Source: Phycisphaerae bacterium
GTDB lineage: Bacteria > Planctomycetota > Phycisphaerae > Phycisphaerales > SM1A02
Direction: 5' to 3'
Length of the DNA: 32,640 nt
NCBI GenBank assembly: GCA_016873315.1
Contig: VGXL01000017.1
Span: 1 to 32,640, forward strand
Of the stretch, positions 23,766 to 31,295 are shown piece by piece. The position numbers were made by a program, and so were the translations under genes. Within the stretch, counting starts at the first letter, position 1, and each line of letters opens with the position of its first letter. The notes beneath the pieces were generated by a model. That model saw only the letters and a list, made by a program, of their open reading frames with translations, did not search any database and had not been told where the DNA came from.

Positions 23766-25030
23766 TCAGCGATCGGCGCGATGGCCCGGGCCGCCGCTTG
23801 GCCTGCGATCCACCCAGTCGCCCACGCCCACTGAAAGTTAAAGCCGCCGATGCGGCCATCGACATCGAGTACTTCGCCGCAGAGGGACAGCCCTGGACAA
23901 GTCAGGCTCTCCATCGTGCCAAGATCGACCTCGTCGATCGGGACGCCGCCGGCGGTGACTTCCGCGTAGGTGAAGCCACGATCGCCTTGGATCGGCAACT
24001 CGGTGGCGACGAGCAACTCGACAAGCGTTCGACGACTCTCGCGCGGCGTCTGCTGAACGGTGGCGTCATGCGCGAGTCGTGCCTGCGTCAGGATCGCGCG
24101 CGAGAGCCGTTCGGGGAGTCGTTCGCGAAGCACGCCGAGCAGGCCTCGACCCTTGGAGGCGAGCAGCCAAGCATCGGTCGCATCGGCCGATTCACCTGGC
24201 ATCCAATTCAGGATGAGCGTGGTCCCGGGTTCGCGGTCGCGCGCATCGAGCAAGTAGCGACTGATGTCGAGCACGCTCGGTCCGCTGAGTCCGAAGTGTG
24301 TGCACAGCGTGCTGTTCGCAAAGTGCACCAGTCGCTTGCCGGTCGGTCCGCGCAGCACGAGCTCGGCGTGCACCGTGAGTCCGCTGAGCTCCGTGATCCA
24401 GTGCCCGCTCGGGAGCGTGAGCGGGACGAGGGCCGGGCGGATCGCTGGGGTCAGCGAGTGTCCGAGCGACTTCGCGAATTCGTAGCCCGCGCCATCCGAT
24501 CCGCTGCGCGGGAGCGCCATGCCACCGGTCGCCAGAATCACGCGCGTGGCGCGCATCGAGCCCCACTCGCCGCTGATCGTGAAGCCCTGCGCGCCGCGGT
24601 TGATGCCGGTGACGCGCGCGGGATGCACGATCGACGCGCCCACATCATCGACCGCGCGCAGCAGAGCATTGAGCACCGTGCGCGCGCTGTCCGTGACCGG
24701 GAAGAGTTTGCCGGTCTCTTCGCGCTTGAGTTCGACGCCAAGGTCATTGAAGAAGTTCACCGTCTCGTCCGCACCGAAACGCCTGAGCACACTGCGCACA
24801 GCGGGGCGGTTGACGGCGTACTCCGCTTCGGTCACGCGCCAGTGCGTGACATTGCACCGGCCGCCCCCGGCCACCAGGATCTTGGCTCCGAGCGTTCGCG
24901 CGCCATCGAGCGCGACGATCGAGCCCGAGGCTCCGTTCGCCCGGAGCGCGCGCCCTGCGGCGACGGCGGCCATCAGGCCAGCCGCGCCGGCACCGACGAT
25001 GCACACATCCGTCGCGGCTGGCACGATCAC
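23753..25030 (-). CDS. BaiN/HI0933 (YhiN)-family FAD-dependent oxidoreductase
   Basis: This 425-residue flavoprotein has an N-terminal FAD-binding VGAGAAGLMAA (12-22), then GAKILVAGGGRCNVTH (the family hallmark GxKxxxxGxGRCN), ATGGMALPRSGSDGAGY in the middle, and a C-terminal VTAGGVPIDEVDLGTMES and GLSLCGEVLDVDGRIGGFNFQWAWATG. These make the HI0933 family assignment firm. Members are implicated in reductive steps on varied substrates; no substrate can be named here. The start is GTG at 25028-25030, overlapping the stop of the carboxypeptidase gene in GTGA, so it is the last gene of the six-gene unit and is probably translationally coupled to the M14 gene. Confidence 0.92.
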   Translation of the reverse strand: MIVPAATDVCIVGAGAAGLMAAVAAGRALRANGASGSIVALDGARTLGAKILVAGGGRCNVTHWRVTEAEYAVNRPAVRSVLRRFGADETVNFFNDLGVELKREETGKLFPVTDSARTVLNALLRAVDDVGASIVHPARVTGINRGAQGFTISGEWGSMRATRVILATGGMALPRSGSDGAGYEFAKSLGHSLTPAIRPALVPLTLPSGHWITELSGLTVHAELVLRGPTGKRLVHFANSTLCTHFGLSGPSVLDISRYLLDARDREPGTTLILNWMPGESADATDAWLLASKGRGLLGVLRERLPERLSRAILTQARLAHDATVQQTPRESRRTLVELLVATELPIQGDRGFTYAEVTAGGVPIDEVDLGTMESLTCPGLSLCGEVLDVDGRIGGFNFQWAWATGWIAGQAAARAIAPIAESNN

Positions 25031-26778
25031 GGCGCGACCGTCTCCTGCAACACGACCTCAAGTTCAAGCGGCCGTGCCTTCTGGCTCTCGTACCGAACCC
25101 GCGCGATCGAGCCTGCGCCTGCTCGCACGATGAACCGGAAGACCGTCGAACGCAGGCCGGGAATGCCGCGTTCGACCCGCAGCCGACTCGGTTCCGCTTT
25201 CGCTGGCGTGAAGGTGCGATCGAGCACGCCGCCCTCGGCAATGCCGCCGGCCACCACGGCGCCGGCGGGATCGCCGAGCCCGACCGTCATGAGATCGGGC
25301 AGAGCGATGCCCCGTTCCGCAGCGCGGCCGGTCCGGGTCGGAATGTGTCGATCGTTGCAGATCTCGACCGACATGTCCCACACACCTTCGCCGAGCGAGC
25401 GCACGCGAGTGTTCCCCGCCCGCAGGAGCGGCATCTGGCTTGCGTGGAAGGTCGTGAACGCGAAGTTGCGGTGGCACTCTTCCTCGAGCATGAAGTGCGG
25501 CGTCACGCGGCTGGACCACTTGTTCTGCCCACCCACGAGCACGGTGCCGAGCGTTGGATGTTGAATTTCCGTCCAGTCTTTGAAGGTGCGGCCGAAGAGG
25601 ACATCGTCCCGCCATCGGGTCCGCTGCTCCTCGGTGGGATCCGATCCACTTTGCATGATGCGGTCGTCGGTCCAGAGTTCGTTGGTGAACGAGACGATGC
25701 CCAGGCCCTCGGCGGTCCAGTTCACGAAGCCGCCATGAACGGTGTAGAGATCCTTGTAGATGATCATCGGGCGGTACCCGGGCAGCATCTGCGCACCTGC
25801 TGCGGCGATGGCGTCATAGGCGGCGCGATCGCTCGCTGGATACGCGGACTCGTTGTACTGGGCCCCGGGACCGCGCAAGATCATGCCACCGGCGTTGTGA
25901 TAGCTCTGCACGGCGGCGATGTTCGGCCGGGCCAAGATGAACTCCGCAATGCACCGAGTCTCTGGATACGAAAGCGGCCACGGTCCGGCGCCGTGCTGCA
26001 CATGGTCGGGCTGCCAGTCGCTGGGCCAATTGCGATTCATGTCGTATCCACCTTGACCGTCTTCGTTCACGCGGCCGTCGCCGTCGTTGTCGATGCCTTC
26101 TTCGCCGGCGGAACTCCACTCGCCGCGCTCGGTCGTGCCATCAGGACGGGGCTCGCGCGACACGGGAATGAAACTGCGCGGATCCCGCGGATCGCGTCGG
26201 TGCGTGCCGTTGGGGTCCTTGCGCCACATCTGCCCGATGGACCCGTCGCCATCCAGGTCATCGGGTCCATCTTCATCGACTTCGCCGTCGTGGTCGTTGT
26301 CGAACGGCTGCAGCCCCGTGCGATTGGAGTGGGGCGTGTTGGGCTTGCTGAACCACTCATCGCGTCCATCGGGATTCACGCTCGGGCAAAGGTAGAAGAC
26401 GGACCGATCGATGAGCTCCGTGAGCTCCGGAACCTGCCCGTGTGCATTGCACAGGGCATCGAGCGTGTAGCCCACGACCTCGCCAGCTTGCACCTCGTTG
26501 CCGTGGACATTTCCGTCGATCCACATCGCAGGCTTCGACGCTTCGGCGCCCGTCGCAGGGTTGTTCACGATGGCCACGACCATCGGCCGGCCGAGCGCGC
26601 TCTTGCCGATCTCTTCAATGCGGACGAGGTTCGGCGAACGGGCGGCGATCTGCCGCACGGCATCGAGCAACTCGTCATAGTCGCGGTAGCGATTCCACGC
26701 GATGCCGCTCTTGCTTGGAAGGGCATCCTGCGGAGCGAGCGTCACGGCGGCGATCACGATCATGGGAACCATCACCAT
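25027..26778 (-). CDS. Secreted M14 zinc carboxypeptidase, catalytically intact
   Basis: This 583-residue protein has a short signal-like N-terminus (VPMIVIAAVTLA). The M14 active site is complete: HGNE gives zinc ligands His92 and Glu95, NPDGRD (135-140) and MNRNW (247-251) line the substrate pocket, the third zinc ligand is His294 in SYHNAGG, and the catalytic Glu367 is in FTNELW. It should remove C-terminal residues or cleave peptidoglycan-type peptides outside the cytoplasm. Two insertions carry calcium-loop-like acidic runs (DNDHDGEVDEDG at 160-171, DNDGDGRVNEDG at 230-241). ATG 26778 has a perfect AAGGAGG (26785-26791) 6 nt upstream and overlaps the end of the preceding gene. The C-terminal 150 residues form an extra beta-type domain. 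Confidence 0.9.
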   Translation of the reverse strand: MVMVPMIVIAAVTLAPQDALPSKSGIAWNRYRDYDELLDAVRQIAARSPNLVRIEEIGKSALGRPMVVAIVNNPATGAEASKPAMWIDGNVHGNEVQAGEVVGYTLDALCNAHGQVPELTELIDRSVFYLCPSVNPDGRDEWFSKPNTPHSNRTGLQPFDNDHDGEVDEDGPDDLDGDGSIGQMWRKDPNGTHRRDPRDPRSFIPVSREPRPDGTTERGEWSSAGEEGIDNDGDGRVNEDGQGGYDMNRNWPSDWQPDHVQHGAGPWPLSYPETRCIAEFILARPNIAAVQSYHNAGGMILRGPGAQYNESAYPASDRAAYDAIAAAGAQMLPGYRPMIIYKDLYTVHGGFVNWTAEGLGIVSFTNELWTDDRIMQSGSDPTEEQRTRWRDDVLFGRTFKDWTEIQHPTLGTVLVGGQNKWSSRVTPHFMLEEECHRNFAFTTFHASQMPLLRAGNTRVRSLGEGVWDMSVEICNDRHIPTRTGRAAERGIALPDLMTVGLGDPAGAVVAGGIAEGGVLDRTFTPAKAEPSRLRVERGIPGLRSTVFRFIVRAGAGSIARVRYESQKARPLELEVVLQETVAP

Positions 26779-28547
26779 GTCCAGCCTCCTTCGAGGACGC
26801 GGCCGCCAAGCTGGAGCGAGTCGTCGTCCACGATGATGCGGTCGTAGCGTCCGTTCGGAGCGTGCATGTCGATCTCGATGTGCGTCTTCGGAGCGCGTCG
26901 CACCGTCCACGAAACACTCGCTCGCGAACCGGGGTCGAGTCGTTCGATCCGGCGCTCGATGCTGCCGGCGAGCAAGGCCTCGACACCGACCTTGGCGCGC
27001 AGGCGAAGCGGCCCAATCGCATCGTTGGTCCTAGCCATGGCCGTCGTCATCGGCATGCGTCCATCGTTGACCAGGTCGACCGTGATTTCGGTCACGCCCG
27101 GCGCGACTTCGCGAGCCTTGACGCGCTCCACATGCACACGAGCCGATTCACCAGCGAGCGCGGCAACGAATCGAGCGTGTTTGGTGATGAGATCTGGGAG
27201 CATCGCGCTCGGCGGTTCAGTCCGGAAGCCAGGCACCCAGCCGCCGATCTCGACCTTGCCCAGCGTGGGATGGTCGAAGGACTTCCAGGGAAGGAAGCCG
27301 CGGCCGCCCTGATCGCGGTCGCTCCATGCCAGCCACGCAGCCGCGTCTTCGTCGACGGGCTTGGGAGCGTCCTTCTTTTCCTCGGGCGGCGGCGATGGAT
27401 CCGGCCGTTGCCAGAGTTGGCTGCAGAAGGTCGGCAGTCCGCGGTGCGCATAGCACCACGCAGCGAACGATCCCTCGTGCGTGGCATCTCGGGCGCGTTC
27501 GATCCCGGTCGATTCGCGATAGAGCTTGCCGATGCGTTCGTAGAGACCCTTGTCCTCGCCATCGATGAAGACCGGCGTACGACCTGTGATGTCGCGGCGC
27601 TCGTGGTTTGGGGTTCGCGCGAGCGAATCTTGGCGGCCGAGCACATAGACGGCACCAACTCCTGGATGGGCGCGTACGAACTCCGCGAGCGCTTTGGCTT
27701 CAGGCGCTTCAAGGGGAAAACGCCCAGCATCCGCAGCGAATTCGCGCCAAAGATGCGGAAAGTTTGCATCCATCGTGATGCCGCCGACGGCGTCCTCGCC
27801 CACGCTGCCATCGGCGTCGCGGTCGAGCGACTCGGTCAGCAACGAGAAGGTCGCGAGTTGCCCGTTGTCGCGATCGGGTGCACGATCGAGCCGCGCATCC
27901 GCTGGATCAGCGACGAGCGTGGCTGGGGCATCGGAAGGGCAGTCGAGTCGACGCATCATCGCGATCACACCGTCGCCGTTGATGTCGCACGGTGCGTCCT
28001 CGTCGAGGCGGCCATCCCGGTCATCATCGACGCGCGCACCGACGCGACCGGCCAGCTCCTGCGGACGGGCCACGCCCACGGCCCACGCATCGGGGTTGGC
28101 GACGGGGATCACCCACAGGTCCAGCGCATCGAGCACGGTCCGTGCATCGATGGCCGCGCGTGACTCCATCGCGAATCGCTCGGCGATGCCGGCAGCAACC
28201 AAGCTGCCGGACCGATGCCAACCATCGAGCCCCGCCACGATGAGCACGGTGGGGATCGGCACTTTTCGATTGGGCTGGTTCGTCACATGCACGGCATGGA
28301 TCGCGCGGCCGGATGTGCTCGTTCCGATCGAGGTCAGCGTCACCTTGCCGTCGCTCGCAGCGGCGAGTCGCTGGAGTGTCTGTTCGAACGCCTCGATCGA
28401 GACGAGTTCACCGAAGCTCGTTGACGGCGCTTCTGGCTTGGTCGGCTCTGTGGCTGGGACCGGAGCGGGCGCGGCGGCGTCCTGCGTTGGCGCCGCTGCA
28501 TCCTGCATGAACGCGAGGTGGAGGATGGCGAGCGAAGCGATCATCAT
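26772..28547 (-). CDS. M14 carboxypeptidase-like protein lacking all zinc ligands (pseudoenzyme)
   Basis: This 591-residue protein is built like its downstream neighbour, with the same domain order and the same D-x-D-x-D-G insertions, but without an active site. Aligned by eye, the HxxE zinc motif becomes G109-WH-R112, the third zinc histidine becomes Gly304 (YVLGRQ), MNRNW becomes MDANF and the catalytic Glu becomes Gln377 (CSQLW). The NPD and LW anchors remain, which supports the alignment. A short hydrophobic signal (MMIASLAILHLAFM) is followed by a proline/alanine linker with two QDAAAP copies. GAAGGAAGG lies just before ATG 28547, 12 nt after the DUF3299 stop. It may bind peptides or regulate the active M14 partner. 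Confidence 0.82.
   Translation of the reverse strand: MMIASLAILHLAFMQDAAAPTQDAAAPAPVPATEPTKPEAPSTSFGELVSIEAFEQTLQRLAAASDGKVTLTSIGTSTSGRAIHAVHVTNQPNRKVPIPTVLIVAGLDGWHRSGSLVAAGIAERFAMESRAAIDARTVLDALDLWVIPVANPDAWAVGVARPQELAGRVGARVDDDRDGRLDEDAPCDINGDGVIAMMRRLDCPSDAPATLVADPADARLDRAPDRDNGQLATFSLLTESLDRDADGSVGEDAVGGITMDANFPHLWREFAADAGRFPLEAPEAKALAEFVRAHPGVGAVYVLGRQDSLARTPNHERRDITGRTPVFIDGEDKGLYERIGKLYRESTGIERARDATHEGSFAAWCYAHRGLPTFCSQLWQRPDPSPPPEEKKDAPKPVDEDAAAWLAWSDRDQGGRGFLPWKSFDHPTLGKVEIGGWVPGFRTEPPSAMLPDLITKHARFVAALAGESARVHVERVKAREVAPGVTEITVDLVNDGRMPMTTAMARTNDAIGPLRLRAKVGVEALLAGSIERRIERLDPGSRASVSWTVRRAPKTHIEIDMHAPNGRYDRIIVDDDSLQLGGRVLEGGWTW
26785..26791 (-). promoter_or_regulatory. Strong Shine-Dalgarno (AAGGAGG) for the active M14 gene
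   Basis: The sequence lies inside the 3' end of the pseudoenzyme gene, 6 nt before ATG 26778. It decides between three nearby in-frame starts (ATG 26778, GTG 26775, ATG 26772) and predicts good translation of the active peptidase independent of coupling. Confidence 0.75.
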
Positions 28548-28559
28548 GGGGACCTTCCT

Positions 28560-29312
28560 TCACATGTCCTGCGAAAGCGTGGCTTCATCCATCAGGTACA
28601 GGCCAACGAGCCATCGTTCCATCACATACGGCTGCACTCGGAAGATGCCGGTGATCGATGCGAACCGGATCTGGTGCTTCAAGCCGACCTCCACCGGCGC
28701 GCGGAGCTTCACCTCGACCGCGTCGTACGGCGAGGGCGGTACGCCGATGCAGCAGCCGTCCCATTGATTGAGCATAGCGAGGAGTTCGTCGGACTCCGTC
28801 GAGACAATCGGGAAGGCGATGTAGCCGGCGATCGTGACCCACTTGTCGTGCAGCATCGCGATGCGCTGTGGAATGATCTTCTCGCTGAGCCGTGGGACAT
28901 AGGTGTTCGAACTGCTCTGCAGGAGGTCCCACGAGACTTCGTACGGATCTTCCTTCGTGCCCGAACCGCGAATGATGAAGTTGCCGTCGGCGACGATCTC
29001 GCCGTCCTCCTGCTTCAGCATGCCGGCCTTGACTGTTGCGTCGTTGATGCGCGCGTCGAGCCCAACCGACAGGCCGCCTTCGGGTGCCTTGTCGGGTTCG
29101 CGAGCGGGTGCGTTCGCTGCAGCGTTGGTCTCCGTGTCCGACCTCGTCCCGCGTGGTGCGGCCGTCGAGCCACCGCGCATGGGCAGGTCAATCGATCGCC
29201 CGATTGTGTTCACTGCGTCCATCGCCGGCGGCGAATCTGCGCCCTCTGGTGCAAGGAGAATCCATGCGCCAGCGGCGAGGAGGATGGCGAGCAGCGCCCA
29301 GAAGAGCTTCAT
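28560..29312 (-). CDS. DUF3299 domain membrane-anchored protein
   Basis: This 250-residue protein has one N-terminal membrane helix or signal anchor (residues 3-21), a disordered Ala/Arg/Thr-rich linker and a C-terminal DUF3299 domain (about 130-235). The domain shows WVTIAGYIAFP, then a variable stretch, and the hallmark GCCIGVPPSPYDAVEVKL. DUF3299 is of unknown function but is often encoded beside LolD/FtsX-type ABC transporters; that co-occurrence is recalled, not checked. The gene starts 8 nt after the permease stop and ends 12 nt before the M14 pseudoenzyme, so it sits in the middle of one transcription unit. A GAGG lies very close to the ATG. Confidence 0.85.
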   Translation of the reverse strand: MKLFWALLAILLAAGAWILLAPEGADSPPAMDAVNTIGRSIDLPMRGGSTAAPRGTRSDTETNAAANAPAREPDKAPEGGLSVGLDARINDATVKAGMLKQEDGEIVADGNFIIRGSGTKEDPYEVSWDLLQSSSNTYVPRLSEKIIPQRIAMLHDKWVTIAGYIAFPIVSTESDELLAMLNQWDGCCIGVPPSPYDAVEVKLRAPVEVGLKHQIRFASITGIFRVQPYVMERWLVGLYLMDEATLSQDM

Positions 29313-29320
29313 GGCCTCGA

Positions 29321-30622
29321 TCAGCCCAGTGGGCGCAGGCCCTGCACGACGGCCGTGCGGTACGCGCGGAGTGCAGGAACGATGCCTGCGGCGCACGCCA
29401 AGAACGTGGCTGCCGCGGCACAGAGCACGATCGTGCGAAGGTCCATCGTCGGATCGATCACGAGACCCACACGACGCTGCAGCTCGGCGCTCGCAACCGT
29501 GCCGAAAACGGCAGCGAGCGCGACCCCGAGCCCCGAACCAAGCAGACCGATGATCGCACTCTCAGCGAGCACGAGTCCGAACACGCGACCTTGGCTCGCA
29601 CCGAGGACGCGCAGGATCGCCACCTGTCGGCGTCGCAAATCCATGCTGTTGTAGAGCGCAAGCATGACGCTGAGCGCACCAGCGACCATGACCGCGACGG
29701 CCATGGCGATGAAGAGCGTGTCGACGCCGCTGACGATTTCAAAGAGCCGCCCGACCTGTTGGGCAGGTTGCGCGACCGTGAAGGGGAACTGTCGACGCAA
29801 CAAATCGAACGCAACCGGGAGCGCGCTGCTGACTTGTTCGCCGGGTCGCGTCGGGACGCGGAGCAGGATTCCCGTGATGAGCTTCTCGCTGTCGCGCAAG
29901 TCCTCGGCAGCGACATGGAGATGCCCGTGGTCGTCCTCGCCGGGATTCGCGGCGGCGGCCTCCTTCAAGCGAGCTTCCTCGGCGTGAACGCACCAGCCGG
30001 TCTCGAGGCTGGTGAAAATCGCGCGGTCGTGCGCGCTGCCGGTCGGCGCGAGGATGCCCACGACCTCGACCGGGTGGTCGTCGTGTTCGTGCGCGGCCTC
30101 ACCGCTCGCGGTGCCGACGCCGTGAGCCAGCACGAGTTCGGAACCAACCTTGAGACCGTGCACGCGTGCCGCTTCCGCACCGACCACTGCTTCGTAGGGA
30201 GCTTCGAAGGCCTTGCCTGCAACAAACATCCAAGGTTGCCCGAGCACTGGCTCGAAGTTCGTGAAGAACTCCTTGCTCGTCGCCATCACCGGGGAGCCAC
30301 GGAAGCTGTCGCCCAACTGCGTCGGAATCGTCCACGACCAAGGGAACGCCTCGCGGATCTTCATGTACGCGGCCCAGTCGATCGGCTGCGACGGCGCGTT
30401 GGCGTAGAACATGCCGTTGAGGACCGCGACGAGCGGGCTCGAGTCCGCACTCACGAGCAGGTGCACATTGCCGGTGCCGCGACGGAAAGCTGCTCGACCC
30501 GCATCGCGCATGGCGAGCAGCACGAGCAAGAGCGCCACGCTGACGGCGACCATCGTCACGGTCACCGTGGTCGAAAATCGGCGCAGCGACAAGCTGCGCA
30601 GGACGATCGTGAAGTCGGTCAT
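29321..30622 (-). CDS. FtsX/MacB-type ABC transporter permease with histidine-rich loop
   Basis: This 433-residue permease has one N-terminal helix (about 19-38), a large extracytoplasmic domain (about 40-295) and three C-terminal helices (about 300-325, 350-375, 397-418): the FtsX/MacB layout. The loop contains HEHDDH (178-183) and HGHLH (232-236), an unusual density of histidine that suggests metal binding. EVVGILAPTGSAHDRAIFTSLE is a segment characteristic of a permease subgroup encoded with DUF3299 proteins. The ATG overlaps the stop of the ATPase gene (ATGA at 30619-30622) and has GGAGG 7-8 nt upstream. It probably works with the neighbouring ATPase in mechanotransmission or substrate extraction. 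Confidence 0.88.
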   Translation of the reverse strand: MTDFTIVLRSLSLRRFSTTVTVTMVAVSVALLLVLLAMRDAGRAAFRRGTGNVHLLVSADSSPLVAVLNGMFYANAPSQPIDWAAYMKIREAFPWSWTIPTQLGDSFRGSPVMATSKEFFTNFEPVLGQPWMFVAGKAFEAPYEAVVGAEAARVHGLKVGSELVLAHGVGTASGEAAHEHDDHPVEVVGILAPTGSAHDRAIFTSLETGWCVHAEEARLKEAAAANPGEDDHGHLHVAAEDLRDSEKLITGILLRVPTRPGEQVSSALPVAFDLLRRQFPFTVAQPAQQVGRLFEIVSGVDTLFIAMAVAVMVAGALSVMLALYNSMDLRRRQVAILRVLGASQGRVFGLVLAESAIIGLLGSGLGVALAAVFGTVASAELQRRVGLVIDPTMDLRTIVLCAAAATFLACAAGIVPALRAYRTAVVQGLRPLG

Positions 30623-31275
30623 CGTGCTGCCTCCGCATGGCCCAACTCGATCACACGGCTGAAGTGGGCGCGCAGTGAGGGATCGTGGCTGGTGCAGAGC
30701 AGCGCAGCGCCGTGATCCCGACACGCGCGCTGGAGCAGTCCGATGGCGGTCGCCGCATTCGCGGGGTCAAGGCTCGCCGTCGGTTCGTCCGCCAGGACGA
30801 GGCTCGGCCTGCACGCCAGCGCGCGCGCGACGGCGACGCGCTGCTGCTGCCCAACGCTCATCGTTTCAACGGCTTGATCGGGCAGTTCAATGCCGAGTTC
30901 GGCCAAGAGCGCCCGTGCGCGCGAATCATGCGTTGCCGCAGGGATCGAACTGAACATCATGGCCACCATCAAGTTCTCGCTCGCTGAAAACCCGTGGAGC
31001 AGGTTGAAAGTTTGAAAGACCATGCCGATTGATGCGCCGCGGAACGCATCGCGCGTCGCCCCGCGCAGCGATTCCATCGGCGTGCCGGCGACGGTGATGG
31101 ACCCCGCGTCGGGATCCTCGAGTCCGGCGATCAGGTGCAAGAGCGTGCTCTTTCCACCGCCCGAGGGCGCGACCAGAAGTGCTTGCTCGCCTTGCGCAAG
31201 GGTGAGTGTGGGGACCGAGAGGTTGAAGCCACCCGGGCGGGTGAGCTCAAGACCAGTGATGGAGAGGGCATGCAC
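30619..31275 (-). CDS. ABC transporter ATP-binding protein (LolD/MacB type)
   Basis: This 218-residue ATPase is of the LolD/MacB group. Walker A is APSGGGKST (36-44), with Ala in place of the first Gly. The Q-loop is VFQTFNLL (86-93), the signature is MSVGQQQR (139-146) instead of LSGGQ, Walker B is LVLADEPT (159-166) and the H-loop is CTSHDP. The small substitutions are compatible with activity. The start is GTG 31273-31275, with TACCAT ending 9 nt upstream and no ribosome binding site. It is the first gene of a six-gene unit running to 23753. Only 20 bp separate it from recG, so read-through from recG is also possible. Confidence 0.9.
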   Translation of the reverse strand: MHALSITGLELTRPGGFNLSVPTLTLAQGEQALLVAPSGGGKSTLLHLIAGLEDPDAGSITVAGTPMESLRGATRDAFRGASIGMVFQTFNLLHGFSASENLMVAMMFSSIPAATHDSRARALLAELGIELPDQAVETMSVGQQQRVAVARALACRPSLVLADEPTASLDPANAATAIGLLQRACRDHGAALLCTSHDPSLRAHFSRVIELGHAEAAR

Positions 31276-31284
31276 GGCCGACGG

Positions 31285-31290
31285 ATGGTA
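31285..31290 (-). promoter_or_regulatory. Candidate -10 (TACCAT) for the ABC/DUF3299/M14 operon
   Basis: On the minus strand TACCAT ends 9 nt before GTG 31275, predicting an almost leaderless message. Any -35 would lie within the 3' end of recG. No palindromic metal-regulator site is evident in the 20-bp gap. Confidence 0.4.
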
Positions 31291-31295
31291 GCCGT

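Noticed and set aside
25345-30715. Long plus-strand open frames at 25345-26847, 26442-28163 and 29084-30715
   Set aside because: They are antisense to the M14, DUF3299 and permease genes, overlap each other, and show no recognisable domain or ribosome binding site.
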